From: Prorocentrum cordatum
Lineage: Eukaryota; Sar; Dinophyceae; Prorocentrales; Prorocentraceae
Length of the DNA: 64,000 bases
Direction: 5' to 3'
Assembly: GCA_963575745.1 (NCBI GenBank)
Contig: CAUYUJ010018303.1
Span: 111,562-175,561 of the forward strand
The notes under the pieces were generated by a model, which worked only from the letters and a program-made list of their open reading frames with translations, made no database searches and was not told where the DNA came from. The translations under genes were made by a program, and so were the position numbers. Of this stretch, positions 11,601 through 23,340 are shown in pieces. Numbering within the stretch: the first letter of the stretch is position 1; every line of letters begins with the position of its first letter.

Positions 11601-12690
11601 CTTATAAACAGCTTCTCCCTATCGCACCCCGAAGCCAGTGTTTAGGGCAGGCCGGGCGTTTCGCCTGAGACATCCTCACCATTGAGGGCTCTGCAGGTCA
11701 AAAAATGGCAACAGCTTCACAAATGGAGGGCGGGACGTTCAAAATGTGGCTCTCGCCTTAGCGCCGCGCACATTCGTTTTTTAAATTTGCGAGAGTTTCA
11801 CGGATTGCGGGCGGCTCCTTTTCAAAATGTGGCTCTCGCCTTAGCGCCGCGCTTATTCGTATCCAAAACATGCACGAGCTTCACGGATTGAGGGCGGGTG
11901 GTTTTCAACGTGTGGCTCTCGCCTTAGCGCCGTGCACATTCGTTTTAAGAAGCCGCCCTTGTGAACTTGCACCTGCTGCATGCTTTGCTTTTTCTGGGGA
12001 GCCTCGCACGAACCACAAGTGCAATCACAAGCAGCCGACCGCGCTCTGAGCCTGACACACTGTTTCCACCGTCTGCTGGGTGGGTGGGTGGTGCTGTAAA
12101 AATCGGACTTGCTTCAGACGGCTATAGCACGAGATTAACCTGGAAGTTCGACGCGCTCGCACCGGCACGTTGCATGCGCAGCAAGATTTGCAAGAGCTTC
12201 ACGGATTAAAAGCGGCTCCTGTTCAAAATGAGGCTCTCGCCTTAGCGCCACGCACATTCGTTCTAAAAATGTCCAAGAGCTTCACGGATTGAGGGCGGGT
12301 GGTTCTCAACATGTGGCTCTCGCCTTAGTGCCGCGCACATTCATTTTAAACATTTGCAGGAGTTTCACGGATTCACATGATCAACGCACCAGAAATGGCG
12401 TTTGGAAGGATTCAGGAAAATGCGAGTGCAACAGTTATGTTGACTGGCGGTGCTGAAGTCCCAACAATGGCGTTATGGCACGATTCTGGATCGTCAAGAC
12501 GCAGCAGTCAGGTTGATCCATGACGCTGAAATCCCGAGAACAATGTTTTGGCATCCTTCAGGGTATTCAAACGGTCGTCTTCCAACGAGGCAGTTCCCTC
12601 AGTGGAAAGGAACCGCTGTAGGGGGCTATGAAGAGGAAGCTTGGAGAGAGGTTTAATTCCAACATCGTTGATGACTCTTGGGATTACACT
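11601..12690 (+). repeat. Composite dispersed unit, copy 2
   Basis: Head at about 11618-11690 (GCCGGGCGTTTCGCCTGAGA). 83-bp monomers with GTGGCTCTCGCC at 11746, 11829, 11912 and 12313 and a variant at 12230. Then a linker, and tail at about 12596-12690 (CCCTCAGTGGAAAGG, GAAGCTTGGAGAGAGG). A TCC tract follows. The monomer spacing is 83 bases throughout the two array blocks. No protein-coding signal is seen. Confidence 0.75.
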
Positions 12691-12873
12691 GGTCCTTCTC
12701 CTCCTCCTCCTTCTTCTCCTCCTCCTCCTCCTAATGGGCACGGGCGGGCTCCCCAAGGGACCACACACGACTCGTGTGTTGGCTTCGCTTCGCTTCGCTT
12801 CCTCCTCCTCCTCCTTCTCCTCCTCCTCATCCTCCTCCTCCTCCTCCTCCTCCTCCTCCTCCCCCTCCTCCTC
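12691..12873. repeat. (TCC)n tract with a 70-base interruption
   Basis: TCC repeats at 12691-12735 and 12798-12873. The right end meets the T8 run that forms the tail of the minus-strand retrotransposon. Confidence 0.85.
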
Positions 12874-12961
12874 TTTTTTTTGGCAGCAACGCCGCGGCCT
12901 CTGTGCACAGTGCTTGCTCAACCAGCCCAGAGGCGCAACTGGCAGGCACGGAACCTGCACC

Positions 12962-13624
12962 TTACAGCAGCGGGATGAATTCGTCGATGTCGACGAACAC
13001 ACCCTTCTTATCAGGGTGCAGGCCTCTACGGAGCGTACGCATGTTCTTCACACCAGCCACCGTAGGAGGGGCGCACTTACGCCCAAGGCCTAACACAACT
13101 CCACCGCTGCTATAAAAATTGCACGACATGCAAAGGAACAGGTGAGAATTATCAGTGCATGGGAACGCGATCACCCTATGCCCGAGACGCTCCAGAACAC
13201 ACCTGTCGAGCCTGCTGCGGCCCGCACACTCCGAACCGCCACACGGCCAGGAAGAAGCTCTGGAGCCTCGCAAACACACACGGCACCTCCAAAAACTTCC
13301 TTGGCGTTCCCAATCGTGCTCAAGCGTGAGCCGAGATGAACTCGGTGGCTTCGGCGGCTGGACCCGCACTAAGCCTCGGAACTCGACTTTGGGCCAGAGC
13401 GGGAGCAACGCTGCTCCGCCCATCAGCACGGCCCTCGCAGTCTCTAGCGTGCGACTTAAATCATCAGCCTCCGTCGGCGTCATGGTCGGGTGGCGCCTAG
13501 CACCCTCATTCGCCGCGACGTCGGCATACGCGTTACCCAACCTCCGAAAGCGCTCCTCCGCCGACAAACCCTCCTCCTCCACATCTCTGTGGGCCGCCAC
13601 TTTGTGGAAGCCCTCGCAGAAGCG
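12962..13624 (-). pseudogene. Retrotransposon segment 5: RNase H end and C-terminal zinc motif
   Basis: This frame begins after a one-base shift near 13625, where the readable protein continues as EGFHKVAAHRDVEEEG. The GNAYADVAANEGA segment supplies the last acidic residue of an RNase H domain begun in the preceding segment. Further on are WRCRVC and FLCMSCNFYSS...GRKC, two cysteine pairs that suggest a zinc-binding tail before the stop at 12962. Such C-terminal cysteine motifs are common in retroelement polyproteins. Whether the shift is real or a sequencing error cannot be told here. Confidence 0.75.
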
Positions 13625-16009
13625 GCCAAATGGTGGCGAGCTTGAATGACAAAGCCAGCATACTGTCGGGCTGGGCCTATAGCCTCAGCGCCTCCAAGAT
13701 TCTGCAGCAGCACCACGTTAGCACAATCTGAGTAGCACTGAGCTGGGCCCTCTGTATACAACGCCGTCCAGGCAAGGGCCCCGAATTCAGCAGCCTGGGG
13801 GGTCTGGGGCCAAGGAGCCCAGAGGGGGCCTTTGATAACCCCGAGCAGCTCCCCAGACTCCGAGACCATGACAACAGACCACCCCGCCCTAGACAGCTCC
13901 CTAACCTGATGCTTAGTACAGGACCCATCCATGAAAATGTGCCCCCAGACGCCGCCCCTGGGAACGATGGAGGGGGGCGAGCCTGGCCTGGCAGGATCAG
14001 GGAGCAGGTCCGCATACCACTCCACCGTGACACCGTCGGGCGAGATAGCAGGCTTGGGAGCCCAATCCCCAGGATGTCTAAACGCACCATGAAGCCACAG
14101 AACTCGAACCTCGGGGTCGTTCTCTGGCACCTCAAGCGCCGCTTGCTGGATCCATTTCGGCATGTGCTCGCCCCGCTCGGCCTGCACGCACGGGCACACC
14201 CAGAGGCGGTGAAACAGGGTGTCCTTGGCGCCGCAGCCCAGCGGGCACAAGCTGGAGATGGGATAGCCTAGGTCAGCGGCGTCGCCTGCAGTCCAACAGG
14301 CATTGGTGGCAAGAGCACGGATCACACCCTTCTGAACCCCAGGAATTTGCTTGGAAGCGAGAAGCCTCTTCGGAACGCCCCAGCAGAGACGAAATCCAGC
14401 CCGAAACTTGCCCCCCGACTCCCGCTCGAGACTCCTAAAGGCCGCCTCCTTGCAAAAAAGCTTCACCAGCTTGGGCGGCGACAGCGTAAGAGAAATCTCG
14501 CGACCGAAATCGCCAACAAGGGTTGTGAAATTGGACATGGTCCACCCAAGCCTGTACAACGACATTCTCAGCCCCGAGATGGGTCCCGAAACTTTGGCCC
14601 AGGTCCAGTCCTCCTTTTTGACAACAGAACACCAAACAGCCCGAAGTTCAGCCCAACTCAAGGCCCACTCAAAGGCCCTCGTCTGACGAATCCACACCTC
14701 CTTGGCCCAGCGGATGATGGGGGCACAGCTGGCCCTCCACGTGGGGCCCCCTTCTAAAAGACACAGAACCGAAAGGGACCTTCCCTGGGCAGAAGGTTTC
14801 ACGCACGACATGGCCATGCGTCGAAGCGACAGCAGCTCGCGGTCAGAGACCCCGTACACGTCCGACCCGTAGACCGCCCCCGCAAGGGGACCCGAAGCGA
14901 AAACCTTGACCACCTTGCGGCCCAGCGTGGGGCCCAACTTCCCGAGACGACGAGCTTTCCTGAGAGCCGCAGCAGCCCTCTGCTTGACTTTGGCACTCCT
15001 GTTCTTCCCAGGAGCTCTGACCGCTCTGCCCGCAGTGTAATCCACACCGAAGTTGGTCACGCGAGTGCAGGCTGGATCGCCGACTAAGCCCCCGAGCTCG
15101 GCAAAGAGCGCAGCCGAAACGTGCTTGCTGCTGGAGACCATGCCAACCTTATCCATTGCCAGCTTGCACTTGAGCGTCGACGTGATCGCAGAGTGCAGAG
15201 CTCTGGCGCCTGAAACTAGATGCGTCAAAGCAATGCTGGGCTTGCCATTCGCGCTGAGGCTTAAATCGTCGACGTACACATCAAAATCAGGTCCCCTCGG
15301 AATGGAGTCGAAAGCCTCCAAAGCAAAAACCCTAATAAGGCTCGTCGCGAAGGTGCAACCCGCGACGACCCCTTTTAGGGCGAAAAAAGGGCCATCGACG
15401 ATTCCCCCCAAGGTCATGAATCTCGCGCACGAGTAAGCGTGAATGGCAAGGCGCGCGATGCCTAGGGGAAACTGATGCTGCTTGCACTTAGCCCAGAGAA
15501 TGTCGAGGTCGATATGTTCGTAGTACTTACGCAGGCCCCAAAAAAATGAGGCACTAGTATGACCTCTGGCCGTCCCCGACTCCGCTCTGAAGGCCTGCCT
15601 CCAGACAACGTCCCCCGCCCCACGATGGGCCCCCGCCGCCCAGTAAGGGCGGCTGTGCTGGAGCTCCCAACGGAGAGCTTCAAAACGGCGGCACCTGCCC
15701 CAGACGCGATACCAACTCGAGAAAATCCCAATGGGTCGGAAACCCCCACACGGCTTGGCCATCAAAGCGACCAGCACCCAAGAGAGCTGGACAGGCAGGG
15801 GCCCCGTGGCCTCCATGACCGAGAACCAAAGAGACATGGCCATCAGAGCCTCATCAGAGAGCAGGCTGAAATGACGGCAGTGGAAGCCGTCCAAGCTGAC
15901 AGCAGAAGCGGGCCGATATTTCTTGGACATGGCCCTGGTGATGTCGGGCTCGAGAGGGGGAGGGCATGGCAATAACTCCTTGCCGCACAGGCCCTGGCCA
16001 CCACCGCCC
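13625..16009 (-). pseudogene. Retrotransposon segment 4: reverse transcriptase and RNase H
   Basis: Counting from a leucine codon at 15972, residues about 60-240 form the RT fingers and palm, with YVDD at 233-236 (motif C). The expected motif A aspartate lies in FFWGLRKYYEHID, where glycine stands at about residue 146. A GAC to GGC change would explain it and would inactivate the enzyme. A zinc-knuckle-like C-x3-C-x7-H-x4-C lies at about 576-593. The RNase H fold starts near 675, with acidic residues in FMDGSC (D682), AAEFGAL (E729) and CYSDCANVV (D749). The frame breaks near 13625. Reverse transcription of the element's own RNA is the inferred original role. Confidence 0.85.
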
Positions 16010-16519
16010 CCCCCCAGATGGAGACGAACTTGGCCGATTCAGCCTTGAGCAAGCTCATGGGATCTGACACCACGACGCCCGAGCGGGAAAGAGTCGCGGT
16101 GGGGGCCCAGGCAACAGGGTCCCGAATAGCCTTCTGCGCATTGCGCGACCCCTTCTCGAGCCCCTGACGCACCCATTCACTCCAAGCCTTCCGAGACGAC
16201 TTGGCCACGGATGCCTTAGCAGCAGCACAGGCTTCAGAAACAACGCCGATGTGCCGATCGAGGTCGGCGGCCAGCTCAGGACCATCCACCGAGCTAAGCA
16301 TACTGCGCGCTAAGCGAGCGGCAGTGCGAAACAGAAGCGCATAGGCTGAGTTCTCCGCCACAGCCACCGTCGTCGGCGGCTCCGCGAGCGCCGCCAGCAC
16401 CTGACGGCCTCCCTCTAGAAGGCCCCCAGGGCTCAAGTAGCACCTGGAAGCACGAAGTTGGCTGCTCAGCCAAAGCACCGACCTGAGGGCAGGGTCAGGC
16501 TCACGGCCGCCTTCCTTTA
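16010..16519 (-). pseudogene. Retrotransposon segment 3: linker between endonuclease and RT
   Basis: This frame continues KEGGREPDPALRSVLW after a shift in the T/A run near 16520. It ends in KFVSIWGG at a run of nine G (about 16009-16017), after which the protein resumes in another frame as GQGLCGKELLPCPPPLEPD. It is alpha-helical in character, rich in Ala, Arg and Ser, with no separate domain that I recognise. The homopolymer position makes an assembly or sequencing indel a real alternative to mutation. Confidence 0.65.
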
Positions 16520-17184
16520 AAATGCCTGTTCCAAAACATCTGCGGCCGCTTCGCTCTGGCCCCCTTGGAAACCTTCACCCCCAAGATAGCGCTGAGGTCA
16601 CGCTCGGCCGCGTTGGCCCACGAACGGTACACAGGGGCCAGCAAAGCACGAGCACGATCACCACCACCCTCCTGCACAGCCCTATAAGCCTCACGCGCAA
16701 GCCCAAGCGGGACCTCCCACGACCCAGGCTCAGGCTGCGGGCCAACCGGCGGCGCCACAGGAAGGTCAGGCGGTCTTCGAAAGGCGAGAGCCTTGAAATC
16801 ACCGACAGACGCATGAAAGCGCAAAGACACAGGCCTGCGAGGGTGGATGGGCGAGCCCCCTTGCATATAGATCTGCTTGAGACCGAGGGAGAGGGCATGG
16901 GAAACAACGAAAAAATCAAAGCGCTCGGGGGGGCCAACGCTAGGGAAATGGGTAAGCCCTTGGGAACTGACAATCACCCCATTGGTCTTCGCCTGGAAGC
17001 CCGAAGCCGCCAAGGTCTCTGGGGGGAAATTCCAGTCGGCCCCAATGATGAACTCACACTCAAGGCCCCCTATGAACCCCCCCACAGATTTTAGGATTGA
17101 CAAGTTGGCCTCTGACAGACCTTCGCTGTGGCAGAGGTAGAGGGAGAGGACGCAGAAGGTGGCGCACCCTGGCACGTGCACCAT
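16520..17184 (-). pseudogene. Retrotransposon segment 2: C-terminal half of the endonuclease
   Basis: The frame restarts at MVHVPGCATFCVLSLYLC. It contains IIGADWNFPPE, which matches the GD.N motif of the exonuclease-endonuclease-phosphatase fold, then RFDFFVVSHAL and HPRRPVSLRF, near the position of the usual catalytic histidine motif. In this fold the D/N pair and the last histidine bind metal and cut the target strand that primes reverse transcription. The segment is joined to the first half by a one-base deletion near 17185. Confidence 0.8.
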
Positions 17185-19214
17185 GGCACTATCGCGCGGC
17201 CCTCGGCCAGCACGGTCCTGTCCTGGTGCTCAAACATGCCGAGCGCGTCACGCACGAAGACGCCGACCCCAGAGGAGGTGCCCCCACCTTCGCCAACAAT
17301 ACCTGGGGCCCAGAGCGACTTCCATCCCAGATACTTGGCCCCTTTCGAGGCCGTGGCAATATCGTCGCCCCCACGCAGGCGATGCTCCTGGGCGATAACG
17401 ATATGCGAGGCACTGCTCGTAAGGTAGCCTTTCAATGTGCCCCAGCTGTTGGCGTTCACGGTGGACACCAGCAGGCCTTCGTCGAGCCCGCAACTCTGTG
17501 GCCTGGCAGGACCAGTCGTCGCTGGAGGCGCAGGGGCGGGGGCTGACCAGTCAATAGCCCCGCCCCGACTGGAGGCCCCGACCGTACTTGCTCCAGCAAA
17601 AAAGTCGGATTGCAGCAAGCGTGCGACCGCAGCCGTGGCTGCGGAGCCATCGCTCAACGTCTGATCTGCCAGACCAGGGAGAGGTGAGGGACGAGGATCA
17701 AGGATTTCACGGTCTCCCGGGGGCACAGGATGAGGGTCCCAAGGAAACATTGGAGCAGGAAAAAACTCAGATCCTTGAGACAAAGAATGCTTCTTGCGCG
17801 CCAAGCGAAAGCCAGACTTCTGGACTGAAGATCCAATAGATGAAACACGATTCGCCAAAAAGTTGCAAAAATGAAACCAGTCATCCGAGCTCGGAGTGCC
17901 ACGAACCAAACCACTAGGCCACCCCCCCTCAGGCGAGGGGTGGGACACCCCTGACAAATGCTGGTCAACCCGAGCTCGGATGTCAGTGGCTGCAGCGGCT
18001 GCAACGGGCCTCGCAGCAGGCTGAGTTGCGGCGCCTGGCTCAGAAGGCGCAGCAGCTTCTCCTTCCCCTGCGGCGGCGCCACGACCTGCGTCGTCAGCGC
18101 CCTGAGCAGGAAGTCCCTCGCCATCGTCACCTTTGCGCCGCTTGCGCTGCAGCCGCAATTTGTGAGCCTGATGAGCTGCCTTGACCTCCGCAGCCGTGGA
18201 GGTGAGCTGCTCGAACAGAGACTTGGACAGGTCCTGCACACCCGTCTGCAACTTCTCCAGCCTCGTCTGATACTCCTTGCGATACCCCTCAGTGACATCG
18301 TACTCGCTGCTTTCGAACTCCTCCATGATGTCAAACTTGATGATACTCGTGAGATCGAACTTGCCCTCCATGACATCCCGCAGCGGGATAACTGGGGTGC
18401 TGCACGGCCCAGACTCCGCGCCTGCACCCGTCGTTCCTGCGCCGCTGCAGTCACGAAGCCGTTCCACTGCTGCTTTGTACTCCTCATCCGCCTTGCAAAG
18501 CTGGTCCCGCGACTGGCGCACCAGCTCCTCCAGCTCTGCGGTCTCCTGCTTCCATTTGAGCAGGCGAGTGAGCTGACCCTCGAGCTGCTTCTCCATGCGG
18601 CGGACTGCTGCATGCTGCTGTTGAACCAACTGGTGAACATTGATCCCCGTGGGCTTGCTGGCAGCCTCCAGGCTGGCCGCCACATCAGCATAGTACTTAC
18701 CCCTCGTAGCATCTCCCGCCTTGTACGACAGGGAGGCCATCTGCATAGCCTCTTCGACAGAAAGAGCAGGAACGGGTCCCGCGGGGAGCGGCGGGGCACC
18801 CCCACCCTTCCCTGCCGGCTGCAGCTGACCTCCTGGGGTCGAACCATGCCACTCGAACCGAAATGTATCGTTGAAACCCTTGCCTTTGCCCTTGCCGTAG
18901 CCCTTGCCTGCAGCCCCTCCTTTGCACCCCGAGGCAGTGCCAAACCACCCAGGCGGTCTCGACCAGTAGGACTGAGCACGAGGGCCAGAACGGTCAGGAG
19001 AAACTGGAACTTGGGGAAGCGTGCCATGACAGTTCTTGCACCACTTCGCCGAGGGAGCGTTCTTGCGACAACCACACCCTGGGCACTTGCTGGGCGACTT
19101 GTAGTTGTTTTGCCACTTGCCACTGCCCTTGACCTGCCACTCCCCTTCACCGTCATCACCCTCAGATGCTTGCACCCACGGGTTATACGTGAAACGAGAG
19201 GAAGTAGGAGCCAT
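17185..19214 (-). pseudogene. Retrotransposon segment 1: zinc finger, coiled coil, start of endonuclease
   Basis: The ATG at 19214 (MAPTSSRFTYNPW) is the first in the frame after the spliced leader. Residues 44-62 hold CPGC...WCKNC, which resembles a RanBP2-type or zinc-ribbon finger. A Gly/Lys-rich stretch at about 97-113 may bind nucleic acid. Residues about 190-255 (MEKQLEGQLTRLL, ETAELEELVRQ) look like a coiled coil. Residues 280-360 are charged and helical. The endonuclease begins near 580 with STVNANSW (N588) and IVIAQEHRL (E610), the usual Asn and Glu of the active site. The front part probably acts as ORF1-like RNA-binding protein fused to the polymerase. Confidence 0.8.
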
Positions 19215-19337
19215 CGAGGACGTGGGCAGGGAAAGTGACAATTCGATAGCCTGAACGTGATGTGAAATGTACCTGGCGGGCGAACGCCAGGGAAAGCGGA
19301 CGGGGGCCGCGCAATCCCCCCTGCCAAACCTCAAATC

Positions 19338-19356
19338 CTTGAGCAACCGCTACGGA
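19338..19356 (-). other. Relict dinoflagellate spliced leader
   Basis: Read on minus this is TCCGTAGC, GGTTG, CTCAAG. It is a 19-base version of the 22-base DinoSL that keeps both ends and has lost bases in the middle. It directly abuts the intact leader, on the transcript-internal side, as expected for an older leader that was once integrated into the genome. Confidence 0.8.
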
Positions 19357-19377
19357 CTTGAGCCAAAATGGCTACGG
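19357..19377 (-). other. Dinoflagellate spliced-leader (DinoSL) sequence
   Basis: All 21 bases match the published DinoSL core on the minus strand: CCGTAGCC, ATTTT, GGCTCAAG. The variable first base would be C here, where T, A or G is usual. No SL-RNA intron (GT...) or Sm-site context follows, so this is not an SL RNA gene. It is the 5' end of a reverse-transcribed, trans-spliced message. Confidence 0.93.
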
Positions 19378-19498
19378 GACTCCTCCTCCTCCTCCTCCTC
19401 CTCCTCCTCTCCTCCTCCTCCTCCTCCTCCTCCTCCTCCTCCTCCTCCTCCTCCTCCTCCTCCTCCTCCTCCTCCTCCTCCTCCTCCTCCTCCTCCGC
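19378..19498. repeat. (TCC)n tract flanking the retrotransposon 5' end
   Basis: A nearly pure TCC array that begins directly beyond the spliced leader. The same triplet on the same strand flanks the 3' end at 12798-12873, as if the element had inserted into one TCC tract. Confidence 0.9.
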
Positions 19499-20610
19499 AT
19501 CCTTCTACAAGGGCCATTCGCGGGCGAGGCGGCAGGTGCGCATCTGCTTCCACAGCCAAGCAGCTCTACTTCCTCGACAGCCGCTGTCGCAGACGGCGCG
19601 CGGCCGTCTCGCCTGTGGGGGGCCGCCCTGGGGCCCCACTGGGCCGCCTCCCCGCGAGGCTGCGGGCCAGGCTGTCATCGGCGACAAACACGATTGCGCG
19701 CGGGAGTCACTACTCGACGTTAGCGGCGGAAGGACGACAGCGGAGAACACCAAAAATTGTGGCCCTTCTTGGGACCCACAAGGATCATGGCCCTTCAGGG
19801 GCCCCGGGTCGAGCCAAAACCTGTGCGCTCTCCCAGGAACGCCGCCCGCCCCCCCCGCCTCCCGAAGACGAAAGAGATCGGCCGACCGTCTCCACCGGCG
19901 CCCAGACACTCTGGGCCGCAGCTGACCCAGGAGGCGCCGAGCTAGGCTTTCGATGCCTGGGCTCGGGGCGCCGCGCCCCTCCTCCCCGGGCAGCTCCGTG
20001 CGATTCGACCACGAACACCAGTATGTCCAAGAAGCGGCGTGAGCTCGTAGCTTGATTCAGGCAGGGATTGCGGTCCAAGGCTGTATCATCAGTGCAAGCT
20101 CCAGTGTCAATGACTGCATAGATTCCCCCCGGCCCAGCACAGACGGTGGGAGTCTCGCACCTGCGACGCGCGCGCCCGCGCAGCAGCGCTCGGCGGCCTC
20201 AAAAAGCAGGCTCCCCCGAGCACCCCAGGGCGGTCTCAACACCCGACCCTGGGGGGGGGGGCCGCTGGAGACTGCGCCCGGGTGCGGAGCCCGCCCCCGA
20301 CTGCTCGGGGGGGGGACCTGCTAAGGCCTCCTGGGACCGCCCGGGGGGGCGCTCTGTGCGCAACCTCCCCGCCGCACCGCAAACAGGCAGCCACGCCCAG
20401 GCTTCCCAGCTCCGCCGCGGGGCGGCCTCGCTCCCCCCAGGCCGCCGACCGCGGAGGCGAGCCGGGCAGGCATGGGGCGCTGAGCAAACCTCCCGCCGAG
20501 CCCCTGGCCTGCACAAGGAGGCCCATCGGCCCAATCGCTGCGGGGCCGCCGGCGTTTGCCCTCCAGGGATCCAACCCTCTCTCCCTCGTCCCTCCTCGCG
20601 CCGCGCTGCC
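19499..20610. other. GC-rich sequence without a recognisable gene
   Basis: About 1.1 kb with G and C runs (for example 20250-20350). Frames are open on both strands but Arg/Pro/Ala-rich, and no domain is recognised. Confidence 0.4.
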
Positions 20611-22250
<1,640 letters not shown>

Positions 22251-23090
22251 CTTCATCAGGCTATTTCTCTCCCTCTTCCTGCGCCCTTCCGTCCCACCCT
22301 TCCTCCCTCTACTGCTCCTGGCTCCACCCTGTCGGTCCCAGTCGTGAACCGGAAACACAAAATCGGCACGGGGCGCACTGGAGCAGGAGACAGGTTCAAG
22401 CTCCCGCGGAGGACGAGCGCTGGCAACAACGGGCACGGAAAAACGACGATGACGACGACGATGAAGACGACAACGACGACGACAACAACGACGACGACGA
22501 CGGCGGCGGCGGCGACGGCGACGACGATTAATAGCACAGCACGGCTGTAAGTCCTCGAGAGGCGTGGGGGCACACTGAACAGGCGCCTCCGAAGCGTCGA
22601 GCGCTCACTCATTGGGAGGCCTTCGTTGTCCACCAGAAGACGTCGCGGTTGTGGGAGATTCAGGCGCAAAGCAGCGCAGGGATGGGCCCGCCACCTCCTC
22701 AACCAAGATGCAGAGTTGACCTGATTTAACCCCTATCGGCCTCCCTGCCCATTCGCAGCGCTTCTCGAGCCCGCGGGAAAGCATCGCAGCGTCACTGACT
22801 GATGCAACTTCTCCTTCTCCACGTCCTTTTCTTCCTTCTCCTCCTTCTCCGTCTGCGATGGCAGAACCAGCGGTCCCCTGGGTCCGTACTTGCTGCTGCT
22901 GCATCATCACCACAGGTCGCCCTTTGTACCCGCCCTTGGACTTGCCCTGGTTGTACGGGGAAAGCGTGACTGGCACACCTCCCGTCTGCTGAGATCGGCG
23001 GAGGGGAGGTTCGAAGAGGCCGGGAGAATCGAACTGCGCGCACGGCCCAGCATGGGGACAGAACAACAACACCAACAACAAGACTCATTT
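22251..23090. other. Mostly unassigned; includes a GAC-rich tract
   Basis: 22445-22528 is a GAC/GGC triplet tract. A minus-strand frame at 22605-23081 of about 158 codons contains VTLSPYNQGKSKGGYKGR. It resembles ordinary protein more than its surroundings do, but I recognise no family and do not call it as a gene. Confidence 0.35.
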
Positions 23091-23094
23091 TAAG

Positions 23095-23260
23095 ACTGAT
23101 CGCCCTGATGTGCCCGTGTGTCAAACAAAACGCATCTCCCAAAACCTCGATACCCATCCCCGTCGTCTTCGATCGTACACCCCTTAGGAAAATATCTCTT
23201 CCTTACCTGCCACGTGTAGTTGACGCAGCCCCTGGAACAGGGGAAGGCAAGAAGGAGAGA
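23095..23260. repeat. Diverged duplicate of 24075-24240
   Basis: Both copies share the order CCAAAACCTCGAT / CCAAACCATCGAT, a TCCTT(A/T)CCTG(C) block, then GACGCAGCCC(C)TGGAACAGG / GCCGCAGCCCTTTGAAACAGG. They are diverged but clearly collinear. No gene is seen. Confidence 0.5.
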
Positions 23261-23340
23261 AGGGACAAGGGGGAGGGAGATGGATGGGACACGAGAAACA
23301 CTAGCAGGAGGGGTGTGAGGAGCAGGACAACAAGCGGCAG

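Larger units (their letters stand above)
12874..19377 (-). mobile_element. Non-LTR retrotransposon, spliced leader to A8 tail
   Basis: A minus-strand element of about 6.5 kb. Its 5' end is a complete DinoSL core (19377 to 19357) followed by a degraded leader, a 5' UTR of about 120 bases and an ATG at 19214. The reading frame runs to 12962 with four single-base frameshifts, near 17185, 16520, 16010 and 13625. The 3' end is A8 (T8 at 12874-12881 on plus). Both outside flanks are (TCC)n. Gene order on minus is zinc finger, coiled coil, apurinic-type endonuclease, reverse transcriptase, RNase H, zinc motif. Restoring frame would give about 2,080 codons, so the copy is nearly full length. The clade is uncertain. 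Confidence 0.85.

Noticed and set aside
17958-19238. A 426-codon plus-strand frame opposite the retrotransposon
   Set aside because: It is antisense to a frame with a clear zinc finger, coiled coil and endonuclease motifs, and has no domain itself.
19357-19377. SL RNA gene
   Set aside because: Only the exon-like leader is present. No donor site or SL intron follows; a second leader relict and a retrotransposon follow instead.
22985-23040. T-arm-like GTTCGATTCTCCC on minus
   Set aside because: The stem bases do not pair and no cloverleaf can be drawn.
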